This document shows positions 1 to 8,278 of a stretch of 21,534 nucleotides of DNA, one piece after another. This DNA comes from Lobulomyces angularis (lineage: Eukaryota > Chytridiomycota > Chytridiomycetes > Lobulomycetales > Lobulomycetaceae): positions 1 to 21,534 of the forward strand of contig JADHYX010000071.1 of NCBI GenBank assembly GCA_027604685.1, written 5' to 3'. The number at the start of each line of letters is the position of its first letter. Positions within the stretch are counted from its first letter, which is position 1. A model generated the notes under the pieces. The model was not told where the DNA came from, did not search any database, and saw only the letters and a list, made by a program, of their open reading frames with translations. A program made the translations under genes and the position numbers.

Positions 1-105
1 AAAAATTTTTTTTTTTTAACTTTTTTTTTAATTTTTTACTTTTTAAAAAAATATTTTTTAAATTAAAAAAAAAAAAAAAAAATAAAAAATTTTTTTTTAT
101 ATAAG
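1..105. repeat. A/T homopolymer tract at the left edge
   Basis: The first 105 bases consist almost only of A and T runs, including about 18 A at 65-82. It probably represents an intron or 3' UTR of CFAP410. No coding exon can be read from it. Confidence 0.7.
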
Positions 106-141
106 TTATTTTAAAAAAAATAAAAAAAAAAAAAAAGTTAC

Positions 142-934
142 CATAAGCTTATGTCTGTAGGAAACGGTATTTTTTTTTTTTTTATTAAAGTTTCGGTCTT
201 TCCAATCTTCCTCCAATAATAGCTCCCCTTCTTCTGGCGGAAATTTGAAATTGGTGACGTCAGGTATCTTATTGGATGTGATTTTGTTTACCGGAAATTC
301 TTCTGATCTAAATGCATAATTTTCACCATATTGGTTTAGCTGCTCAACATCTTCAAAAAAAAAGTTATCGTTATTGTCATTAAAATCTGATTCTATATGA
401 TAATTTGGAAATGCGATTCTGGATTCATATCTGTCATCCTCAGTAATTTCTACGTCATCCAATTTTGACAATTTTGGAAGAATACTTATTACAATACTTC
501 GGTATCTTAAAAAAAATTGTGTTTTATGTAATTCTAAAAAAAAGAAGTCTTACGAATCATATGCAGTTATAGGATTTTCAGATAAAGTTAAAATTCTTAA
601 ATTTTCTAAATTTTCCAGATGTCCGATTTGCACAAAATCATCTATTAAGTTATTCCTTAAATAAAGTTCCTCTAATAAGTCCACTTCACGTAAGGGCCTC
701 AAACTTTGAAGCTCATTGACAGCTAACGATAAGACTTTTAAGTTTTTACATTGGCTAAGTATTGAAATATCAGTGATGTTTTGTCCCCATAAGTTAAGAG
801 TTTCTATTTGATTTAATTGCAAACTCTGATGTGCACGATACGCCTTACTATTAAAAATTTTACTTGTGTTTAGATAACTATTTTGCAATTACTTACATTT
901 TAGAAAAAACTTGTTCTCTTGTTAATACTACCAT
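142..934 (-). CDS. CFAP410: CFAP410 (C21orf2-like) leucine-rich-repeat ciliary protein, 3' end incomplete
   Basis: Small leucine-rich-repeat protein of the cilium base. Metazoan and algal relatives act with the NEK1 kinase and are needed for cilium formation. Three exons can be built: 934-897, 847-554 and 505 to about 142, with introns of 49 nt (GTAAGT donor, CTAAAC branch-like site) and 48 nt. Exon 1 starts MVVLTREQVFSK, close to the family start MVLTR. It splices in phase 2 into a repeat region containing ETLNLWGQNITDIS, LKVLSLAVNEL and LEELYLRNNLI, followed by the LRR cap segment YRSIVISILPKLSKLDDVEI. This order is diagnostic of the family. The reading frame stays open to a stop at 106, but the last ~10 residues would be translated poly(A/T). 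A donor at 141-137 (ATG then GTAAC) is therefore more likely, and the helical oligomerising C-terminus would lie beyond the left edge. Family identity is firm; the 3' structure is not. Confidence 0.85.
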
Positions 935-1149
935 TACTTGTATTTGAGTAAATTTTATTAAAAAATTTTTATAATATTTTTGAAGGCTTGTGGCTTTCTA
1001 ATAACCCATCAAACTGGCACTGATAGTTGCCAATTTTTTATATTTTATTTGTAAAAAAAATACAAATCAAATTTTAGTCAACAAAATGCAATACCATTAT
1101 AGATCTAAAAATTTTATTTAAATTATAAAAGGCTCTCTATATACAATTC
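935..1149. other. Intergenic spacer between CFAP410 and THOC7
   Basis: This is the upstream region of CFAP410 and the 3' flank of THOC7. It holds a short imperfect hairpin at 1015-1032 (TGGCACT, loop GAT, AGTTGCCA, one bulged T), one of the few non-homopolymer structures in the spacer. No ORF or RNA gene is recognisable. Confidence 0.5.
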
Positions 1150-2085
1150 CTAATTTTCATCCATTAAATCTTTCTTGTCATCATCCGCATCATCCTCATC
1201 ACTATCTTCTACCTTTTTCATTTCTAACCTCTCTCTTTCTTCCCTTTCCCATATTTCTTCGTCTATCGCGTCTTTGGCATCCAAACAAGCGTTAACAATT
1301 GCTATAAATTTTCTTCTCCTTAATTCTTCAGCTTGCTCTAAATGTTTTTTTTCTTCCTCTGATTTTGAAATTAAATTTTGGAATCCAGAAATAATCCTTT
1401 TTTTTTTTTAAAATTAATGGAAAATATTTTAAAGTTACTTACTCTTCACTCTTGTCCCTTGCTTGATACGCTCTTATCTCTTTGGCAATTTCATCATAAA
1501 CTTGTTTATTTTGTTTTGATATTTGAGCAGCATTTACTAAAATAAAAGAATTCAGCATTTGATTGTAAAAAATATTTTAGTACATTGAAGCTTTAGAGTG
1601 GCAAGATCATTATTAGCTGCTTTAATGTCTTTGGCTATTCGAATTTCTTCTTGTCTATAATTTTCAGCTTCTTTTTCATTCATAATATCCATTAAATGGA
1701 ATTTAGACATTGTTGATTCCACAGATTGTAGGTCGCTCAAACATAAATTTAATAAGCATTGCCTAAAATAATAATTATTATTACAAAAAAAAAAATAAAA
1801 TTAATTAAATTTTACGATTCAACTGAGTTTTTATCGTTACAGTTTTTGAATTCGTTATAGTGTTTTATAAACTTATTCAAGTTTCTCTAAAAATAAATTT
1901 TAAGTTAGATAAAAAAATTAATACATATTGGTGTTTATACGGTATCGGGTGTCATAAGGCCAACACCAAACATAACTCTGGTTTTTATGTTGTTTTCTTG
2001 CTCCTAAAAAGAATGAAAAATTGTAAGTTGACTTTTTAGCGAACGTTAAAAATTTAATAAACTTCCTTTTATAAAAAGATACCAT
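1150..2085 (-). CDS. THOC7: THO complex subunit 7 (THOC7/Mft1-like)
   Basis: Subunit of the nuclear THO/TREX complex, which couples transcription to mRNA packaging and export. Six exons: 2085-2083 (ATG only, least certain), 2003-1941, 1886-1816, 1762-1584, 1536-1443 and 1396-1150, giving 218 codons against about 204 in human. Family signs: TRVMFG then RNLNKFIKHYNEF (human has INLLVKSFIKW at this point), a helix with MSKFHLMDIMNEKEAENYR, then the coiled coil NAAQISKQNKQVYDEIAKEI. This matches the human run ending in NRQEYDALAKVI. Next come ELRRRKF and an acidic tail EDSDEDDADDDKKD. Introns are 46-79 nt. The penultimate intron ends in a poly(A) run directly before AG. The start is inferred from ATG directly followed by a GTATCT donor, because the total is then divisible by three. 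The next in-frame ATG lies in exon 2. Confidence 0.85.
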
Positions 2086-2232
2086 TATTTAGATTTTCTA
2101 AACTAAAGTAAATTAAGTTGAAATTGGTATATAGAGGATTTTGAATTTGTAATCTGTCTTTTGAATAAAAAAAAATTGAAATACTTCTAAAAAAAAAATA
2201 TTAAGAAAAAAATCTTAGAAAAATTCTGATAG
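2086..2232. promoter_or_regulatory. Shared divergent promoter region of THOC7 and CFD1
   Basis: Only about 147 nt separate the inferred THOC7 start codon (minus) from the CFD1 start codon (plus), so both promoters must fit here or overlap the first exons. The stretch is AT-rich with A runs near 2168-2220. I see no clear TATA box or named factor site. Confidence 0.4.
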
Positions 2233-3418
2233 ATGACAGAAACAAACAATGAAATGGACATTGATGAGGAATCATCCAAAATAAAGCATATTGTTCTGGT
2301 ATTGAGTGGTAAAGGAGGGTATGATTTTAATTTTTTTGGGTTTCATTCGACTGCAAACAAAAAATTTTGAAGAATTACTAGAAAAATATAATTTATCTAA
2401 CTTCCAATCTTAATTTTGTTATAATTAACAATATTTATTTTTTTTTTTATTTGTGTAGAGTGGGTAAATCAACAGTTTCAGTTAACTTGGCACTATCTCT
2501 TTATTTCCAAGGATTTAAAGTAGGTATTTTAGATGTTGATTTAACTGGTCCTTCAATTCCGAGAATGTTTCAAGTCGATCATAAGCAAGTTCATCAAGCT
2601 TCGAATGGGTATCGGAACATTGATTTTGAAAATGATGTAACTTTTCTTTTCTTAAATGATAGATGGGTCCCTGTTTTTGTTGATCAGGAACAAAGATTAT
2701 CAGTATGTATCAGACGTGTTAACTAACTTTAACGAATCTTATCTGGATTTTAGGTAATGTCTATTGCGTTTTTGTTGCAAAATAAAGATGATGCGATTGT
2801 TTGGAGAGGTTTGTGAAAAATTGAGAAGCGATTAACAAAATTATATTTTATATTAGGTCCAAAAAAAAATGCAATGATAAAACAATTTCTCTCCGATGTT
2901 TCATGGGGTGAATTAGACTATCTGATAATTGATACCCCTCCCGGAACATCAGATGAACATATTTCTCTTGTGGAGTTTTTGAGAGGTCAAAATTTAGATG
3001 GTGCTGTAGTTGTTACAACACGTAAAAAAAAAAAAACTATTTTCTATTTTCTAACCTAGTGATTTAGCCCAAGCTGTTTCACTTGCAGATGTTCGAAAAG
3101 AACTTAATTTTTGTAAGAAAGTTGAGGTACCGGTTTTGGGAGTAATTGAAAACATGTCTGGGTTTGTTTGCCCTCATTGTGCAGTAAGTACTGGAATAAA
3201 AATTCTTTAGTAATTTTTTGTAGGAATGCTCTGATATATTTTCTAAAGGCGGTGGTGAAAAGATGGCAAATGACTTTAAAGTGCCTTTTTTAGGCAGCAT
3301 CCCTATTGATCCCTCGTTTTCTAGTATTGTAAAGGATGACGCAACAATCATCAATAACTTTCGTAACTCAAGCTTATTTAACTCATTTTATAATATAAGT
3401 TTAAAACTGACACTGTAA
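2233..3418 (+). CDS. NUBP2: Cytosolic Fe-S cluster assembly P-loop ATPase CFD1/NUBP2
   Basis: Mrp/Nbp35-family scaffold NTPase of the cytosolic iron-sulfur assembly machinery; it works as a complex with NBP35/NUBP1. Six exons: 2233-2318, 2459-2702, 2754-2808, 2857-3021, 3068-3183 and 3224-3418, giving 286 aa, typical for CFD1. The deviant Walker A motif GKGGVGKST (residues 26-34) is rebuilt exactly across intron 1. DVDLTGPS follows at about 54-61, [10 protein letters not shown] across intron 2, and [10 protein letters not shown] at about 154. The C-terminal cluster ligands are CPHC (218-221) plus C224, split by intron 5. The N-terminus lacks the four-cysteine ferredoxin-like motif of NBP35/NUBP1, which decides for CFD1. 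At intron 4 the TTTAG acceptor ending at 3067 gives VVTTPQAVS; the upstream CCTAG at 3059 would break the frame. The gene appears intact and functional. Confidence 0.95.
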
Positions 3419-3875
3419 AAAAAGATAAAACAAAGGAAGTATTATCCAAATTTAGGGATATTAAGTTTGCTTCATTTTTTTTTTTTTGTAAGCAATAGTA
3501 ATTAATTTCATAGTTGGCATTTTGAATTTAAAATTAAATAATTATACAGTTAATGATAAAAAAATCTCAAAAACAAAGTTCGTGATGAATTAAAGATCTT
3601 AATTTTGTACTAATTATGAAAAAATAAAATAAAATAAAAACAAATCACACATACTCTAAAGTTTTTTCAAAAAATTTATTCAACTGTGTTGAAAAATTAA
3701 AATAAAAAAAAAAAAAAAAAAGATTTTAAAAAATTACTAACTTCCAATGTAAAAATTAAAAAAAACAAAACTGTGAATTAACCAATTTTATTTTTTGATT
3801 AAGAACACAATATATTAACAAAAAAAAAAAAAAACGAAAAACGGAGTTTAGAAAAGAACAGTAAAAAAAAAAAAA
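3419..3875. other. Intergenic region, CFD1 3' flank and glycosyltransferase promoter
   Basis: About 457 nt of very AT-rich DNA with no supportable gene. It contains a short (AAAAT)n tract near 3620-3640, several AATAAA-like words that could serve as CFD1 polyadenylation signals, and A runs near 3705-3720, 3820-3834 and 3863-3875, the last directly before the next start codon. Confidence 0.6.
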
Positions 3876-5571
3876 ATGAAAAGAAACCATAAAAAAAAAA
3901 TTCGATGTATATTTAGAATATTTTTTGTAATTTTAATAATAATAACATACAAGATTTCAAAGCTATTTGTCCATATAATCAGCAGCAACACATTAGAGGA
4001 AAAAAGTGAACAACAATCAGAAAATAACATCGGAAATAAAAGTGACAACTTTGACATATTTTCCAAAGAAGCAACACTGAGAGATTTAGATTACAAATTG
4101 TTATCAGACCACTCCATAAAAAATTATACTGGACAAATTAGTTTGAATTTACTAAAAAGTGTACGCGACTTAAAATTTTTTATCGAGTTGCATGTATTTT
4201 GTTGGAAAAGAAATGAAAGTTTAAAAAGACTGCTAAAAAGTCTAAATAATGCAAACTATTTTCATAAGTTTTCCGTCCCCGTCAGCATAGTTTTTCATTT
4301 GGATGGTGGATATACGAAAAAAGTTTTAGCTACTGTTGAAAACTTCGAATGGGTTTACGGCAAAAAAACTATTTTAAAAAGTGAAATTAGAAAAGGTTTG
4401 CAGGATGTAATTATTTTTATTTTTATATTTTTTTTCTTTTCTCGATATTTTTTTTTTTTTTTTAATTCTTCTATCAAAAAAAAGAAAAAAAAAATTTAAA
4501 ATTAAAGTAATTTTTTATTCTCAAGAGTATAGTAGATGCTTGGTCGCCAAAGAGCTCCAACGAATTTGCTATATTTTTAGAGGACGACATTGAAGTTTCC
4601 AGTTTATTTTATAAATATGCAATATTTTGTATATCCCGATTTTTAATAAAAGATAGTGCTGTTACGGATATTAACGGATGCTCACTGTATACTCCAAGGT
4701 AATGTATAAGTGATTTTATATTTTGTAATCATCATGGTGTTTTTCATTAGAATTAATGAAATAACTCCAAGTGACCCACAAAAACCAGAAAATTTTACTA
4801 TTGATGAACTAAAGTTAAAGACAACAATCATACACAACAAAAATAAAGAAGTAAATATATACAAATTTCAATTACCTTGCAGCTGGGGGGCTATTTATGA
4901 ACCTACACATTGGATAAAGTTTAAAGTTTATTACAATAAAAGAAAATTATTATATCTTGATAAACTGAAAAACGATAAAGATATAGATTTAAATAATGAA
5001 TCAGAAAATGTGATACGGAGGGAATTTCCCTTGGTTCCGAATTCCCGTAGTAATTATTGGAGTCAATCTTGGAAAAAGTAAATTTATTTTTAAATTTAAA
5101 TATGAAAAACTATAAAAAAACTATAAAAAAAAATTCTAAAAGTTTTCTTTCTTTTTACCAAGATTTATGATTGAATATATGGTTGCAAAAAATATAAAAA
5201 TGATATACCCAAATTTTAATAATCAAACTTCCTTTAGTACAAATCATTATGAAGAGGGAATCCACACAGTTAAGGAGGGAGATGAAGAAATTGTTACAGA
5301 TTCCTTAAGGCAAGAACGAGATATTGGACTCGTGGATTTCAGATTTACGGTTCCATTATTTCAAGTATCAGAAAACCATCTGATTTGGTCAAAATTATTA
5401 AAATATTTTAATAATTCTAATAAACTTAACGTAACAAGAAACGTTAATGAATTAGCTTTGGTAACTTTATATCATGAATTTGGAAGTGAAACTAAAATGG
5501 CAGAGGCTAGTAAAACTTACTTCAACAAAATTTATGACTTTGATAAAGAAGTCGGTGAATTATTATTGTAG
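3876..5571 (+). CDS. Type II membrane glycosyltransferase (GT-A fold, GNT-I/GT2-like), substrate unknown
   Basis: Four exons (3876-4406, 4526-4698, 4751-5077, 5163-5571; introns 119, 52 and 85 nt) encode 479 aa. The N-terminus is basic (KRNHKKK) and followed by one hydrophobic segment at residues ~11-25, as in Golgi type II enzymes. A stretch of ~50 polar residues could act as a stem. The catalytic part starts with LHVFCWKRNESLKRLLKSL, a typical GT-A nucleotide-binding opening. It then has VSIVFHLDGG and the acidic motif FAIFLEDDIEVS (E196-D197-D198), the place of the metal-binding DxD motif in GNT-I-like and GT2-like enzymes. A later conserved-looking block is PNSRSNYWSQSWKKFMIEYMV, rebuilt across intron 3. 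This block recalls uncharacterised plant and fungal glycosyltransferases, but I cannot name donor or acceptor. No frameshift is seen; exon phases are consistent. Confidence 0.8.
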
Positions 5572-5744
5572 AATTTAAAAAAAAAAAAAAAAAAATAAAT
5601 GTTTAACTATTTTTTTTGATATTTTATTTTTGCTATCTACAAAATTATTTACATATTTCCTAACTACTAAAATTACAGATTACTCTGTATTGCCTATGTA
5701 CAAGTTAAAAATAAAAAAAAAGAAAATAAAAAAAAAAATTAAGG

Positions 5745-6119
5745 TTAGCTAATCATTAAAGAAAGAAAAGTAAACCCTAAAATAAAGATATTGAATTCAT
5801 AGTTACTATTCAAGCCAAAAAAATAATTGAAATCCAATTTGTCGTCAATATTGTTTAATTTCAGATCAAACATAACAATGTCAAAAAAAAAATTAATCAA
5901 ATTTCTTGTTGCAAAAGAGTAAATAATTAATTTTAGGGAATTTTTGGTAAACAATAAGAAACATTTCATATTCTTGAGATATTGATAATTGTAATTTATT
6001 GAAACAACGAAGGGGAAAGGTTTTGTTACAGTTGAGGTTGCAAAAGGTGAATAGGTTAGAAGTTTGAGAAAGAAAGAAAGTAGCAGCTTAGAGAGAGTAT
6101 GAAGTTGCAGCAGCTTCAT
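5745..6119 (-). CDS. Unrecognised small membrane or secreted protein
   Basis: A single open frame of 124 codons that I do not recognise. The N-terminus (KLLQLHTLSKLLLSFFLKLL) looks like a signal peptide or signal anchor. The middle holds KPFPFVVSINYNYQYLKN and is polar and aromatic. The last ~15 residues (FNIFILGFTFLSLMIS) are a hydrophobic tail that could be a membrane segment or a GPI-anchor signal. Coding is favoured because the stretch is free of the long A/T runs found in every spacer and intron here and uses C- and G-ending codons at the start. It lies tail-to-tail with the glycosyltransferase (173 nt). The start at 6119 is the first ATG in the frame. It could also be one exon of a larger gene. 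Confidence 0.45.
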   Translation of the reverse strand: MKLLQLHTLSKLLLSFFLKLLTYSPFATSTVTKPFPFVVSINYNYQYLKNMKCFLLFTKNSLKLIIYSFATRNLINFFFDIVMFDLKLNNIDDKLDFNYFFGLNSNYEFNIFILGFTFLSLMIS

Positions 6120-6208
6120 TATTGCGAGTTAACTTTAAAAAACAGCAGAATTATATATGCAAAATAATAGTAGAATAAAGAGAAATTTTGCTATATTTCT
6201 TTTTGAAA

Positions 6209-6335
6209 ATGAAATTCCGACAAATCCGTCCTCCTTTGAAGATTGTTCCAAAACTTGAGGTAATGAATAAAATTATTTCAAAGAATCTCAAATTACTTTT
6301 TTTAGCAGGTTTTAAATGTCGTTAGATACAGATAG
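6209..6335 (+). CDS. Possible tiny spliced ORF (25-26 aa), doubtful
   Basis: ATG at 6209 opens MKFRQIRPPLKIVPKLE, whose codons are not homopolymeric. It is followed by a good-looking 46-49 nt intron (GTAATG donor at 6260, TTTTTTTAGCAG acceptor ending at 6305 or 6308). Exon 2 adds VLNVVRYR and stops at 6333-6335. The tandem acceptor would give 25 or 26 aa. It could be a very small basic (perhaps mitochondrial) protein, the first exons of a longer gene whose later exons I could not join, or chance. No family is recognised. Confidence 0.25.
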
Positions 6336-6749
6336 ATAACTTGAGTTATAAAAAAAAAAAATTTTTTTTTTCCAACAAAATTAAAATTTCTAGGAAATTG
6401 TCTGAATGAGCAAATTTGTCATCCACTTCAATGAAGTATGATATAATCTGTATGATACTTAATAATATATTGAAGTAAAGTTCTTTGTAAGTTTCTGTTA
6501 CAACACCTAAAAAAAAAGATAGAATGGGAAAAAAAAAGCTATATTTGCATCAGTTATTTTTGTTTAGGTGCAGTTTTTAAATTGTAAATGATATAATTAA
6601 GGCACCCAAAATTTTTAAGAATATTTAGTATATTTTTTGAATTAAATTTAAAATAATTACATGCAAGTTTTTTGTTTTTTAATCAAAATAATTTTAATAA
6701 ATTAAATGTAAAGTAAGACATTATTGCTGACGAAGCTGTTAAGATCACC
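6336..6749. other. Intergenic region between tiny ORF and MARVEL-like gene
   Basis: About 410 nt with no ORF that I can support. It contains A/T runs at 6351-6371 and a poly(A) tract near 6530. Words such as ATGAAGTATGATATAATC near 6431 do not form a readable exon. It would include the 3' UTR of the MARVEL-like gene on the minus strand. Confidence 0.5.
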
Positions 6750-7294
6750 TCAAACTGTGATTAGCCTGTTGTTTTTGTCATAGATAAAGGTTCGTAAATT
6801 CTTGTATGAAAGATTCAAGCTGATGCAGTATGTAATGATAGTTACAAAGATGATGCTGGCCAATGCATAATTAAGTTCACGATCATACTCTTTTATATCA
6901 TAAGAAATCACCAACCTCAAGAAGTTAAGTACATTTACAAATCCGCTAAGAAACAAGATAATACATCCTAAAATAAAAAATTGATTAAAATTAAATTAGA
7001 AAAAAAAAAGGAGTTACCTATTTCAGCAAAAAAAAAAAAAGTTGCTCTTCTTTTATTTGATACTTTCTTTGTTATTAGGAGCATCCAGTCATTCAAAAAT
7101 ATTGTCGTTGACAGAATGACTGTCAAAAAGGTTAAAACAGTAACAAGGAGTTCTTTTCCAAACATGTCTCTTACATTGAAGTGAAGTAGTATCACACAAG
7201 TTATTCCGAGTGCTAGTTGCATGAATCTGAACAGCGCTAAGGTCGATTGACTAGCTTTGTTAAATTCCACTGGTTGTGTTGTTTTTGTTGACAT
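6750..7294 (-). CDS. MARVEL-like four-helix membrane protein
   Basis: Two exons (7294-7018 and 6967-6750; 50-nt intron, phase 1) encode 164 aa. Four hydrophobic segments are visible at residues about 21-40 (ALFRFMQLALGITCVILLHF), 48-66 (LLVTVLTFLTVILSTTIFL), 85-110 (starting ATFFFFAEIGCIILFLSG, rebuilt across the intron) and 128-150 (LNYALASIIFVTIITYCIS). Both ends are short and polar, placing N- and C-termini on the same side. This architecture, and the FRFMQLALG-type first helix, fit the MARVEL family (Nce102/Sur7-region and synaptophysin-like proteins), which shape membrane microdomains in fungi. No enzymatic motif is present. Assignment rests on topology rather than on invariant residues; other four-helix families are possible. 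Confidence 0.7.
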
Positions 7295-7439
7295 AACTTT
7301 TATTTTTTTTTAATTAGGTATTTTATTAACAATTCAATTATTAATTTTTTAATTTTAAAAAAGTTTTAATTTTTTTACTGAATTTATAACTTTTTTTTTT
7401 TTTAAAAAAATATTACTTGTCAGATTATTTCCTATAATA

Positions 7440-7893
7440 AATGATATCATTACAATACATTACATCAGGTTATGCATGTCTTGATGTCACAGTTCCACAA
7501 AATCTGTGTCTTTCAAACAACAATTGTTTTAAAAATATGCACTAGACATTTGCCTGAATAGAGCGTGAAATGGAGTATCGTGAAATTAGTGAATCTCTTC
7601 ACACAGAAGCAGTTGGCAGCAATAGCAATGTACCTTTAACACCTTAGTAGCAATGCACCTTTAACTCCCATCCTCAAATTCGCGCAACAACCCTAAAATA
7701 CTATGCCATCCTTTCCATTCCAGAACGTGCAAAATTGAGCAAAATTGTCATTAACCACCCTGCCATGCACCATTTTTGTCATTTAATTATTTATTTTGTA
7801 TTTCGCACTGTTTTTTACCGTTCTACCGCTAAAGCGCTTCCCGCAAATTCGGTGAAATAAATTTAAAATTTATACAATATTTTCATGATATCA
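7440..7893. mobile_element. Compositional island, possible decayed or non-autonomous element (or ncRNA)
   Basis: The ~450-nt stretch differs in base composition from all neighbouring spacers and introns. Its edges carry the same nearly palindromic word: AATGATATCATT at 7440-7451 and ATGATATCA at 7885-7893, which can be read as a 9-bp terminal inverted repeat. Inside are a 25-bp imperfect tandem duplication (7624-7668), a 10-bp palindrome AACAATTGTT near 7519, and only short open frames. These are a 25-codon ATG frame at 7570-7647 and a minus-strand frame near 7850-7790 reading GKRFSGRTVKNSAKYK. No transposase or tRNA is recognisable. Alternatives are a structured RNA gene or a gene remnant; the element call is a hypothesis. 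Confidence 0.25.
7624..7668. repeat. 25-bp imperfect tandem duplication
   Basis: AGCAATGTACCTTTAACACC is followed by TTAGT and then AGCAATGCACCTTTAACTCC: two 20-nt copies with two mismatches at a 25-bp period. Because 25 is not a multiple of three, the same peptide-like reading (SNVPLTP, then SNAPLTP) falls in two different frames. Confidence 0.8.
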
Positions 7894-8278
7894 CTAAATT
7901 CATACAGAAAAAAAAAAAAAAACAAACAAAAACTGATGCAAAACTTTTGGCAGACGGGCACTTTTTCAACATGGCAAAAGTGATTATTTTTTTTTTTGGA
8001 TATCATCAAATTAATGTTTTTCATCAAAATAACTCAAAATTAATTGTTTTTAACTTATAGATTTTTAAACAATTTTGCCTGTAAATATTTAAAATAAACT
8101 TATATATCAGTGTAAACTAATCACTGACCTTTTTAAAGGACAATGAATAAAAAATTTAAAAAACTTGTTAATATATCAATGGCATATAAATAAAGTATCA
8201 ATGAAAAATGGTCTTAAATTTTACATTAAATCAATAATTATCCTATTTTATGTTATTAAATAAAAACTATTTGAAAAG

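Larger units (their letters stand above)
7295..8278. other. Long intergenic region holding a compositional island
   Basis: Almost 1 kb without a convincing gene, the longest such stretch here. The outer parts (7295-7437 and 7895-8278) are ordinary A/T-rich spacer. The centre, roughly 7440-7893, has far fewer homopolymer runs and many C/G-containing words, and is described separately. The right part would hold the 3' UTR of the RS-tail protein gene (minus). Confidence 0.6.

Noticed and set aside
1175..1411. Plus-strand serine-rich ORF (SSSASSSSLSS...)
   Set aside because: It is the antisense of the THOC7 last exon; the acidic/charged tail read backwards gives serine codons.
3079..3354. Minus-strand ORF of 91 codons
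   Set aside because: Antisense to CFD1 exons 5 and 6, which contain the conserved CPHC motif.
2233..3418. NBP35/NUBP1 instead of CFD1
   Set aside because: The N-terminal cysteine cluster of NBP35 is absent; the protein starts directly with acidic residues and the P-loop strand.
7800..7850. Possible tRNA (A-box-like TTTAGCGGTAGAAC on the minus strand)
   Set aside because: No B box (GGTTCGANNCC), anticodon stem or acceptor stem can be found at proper spacing.
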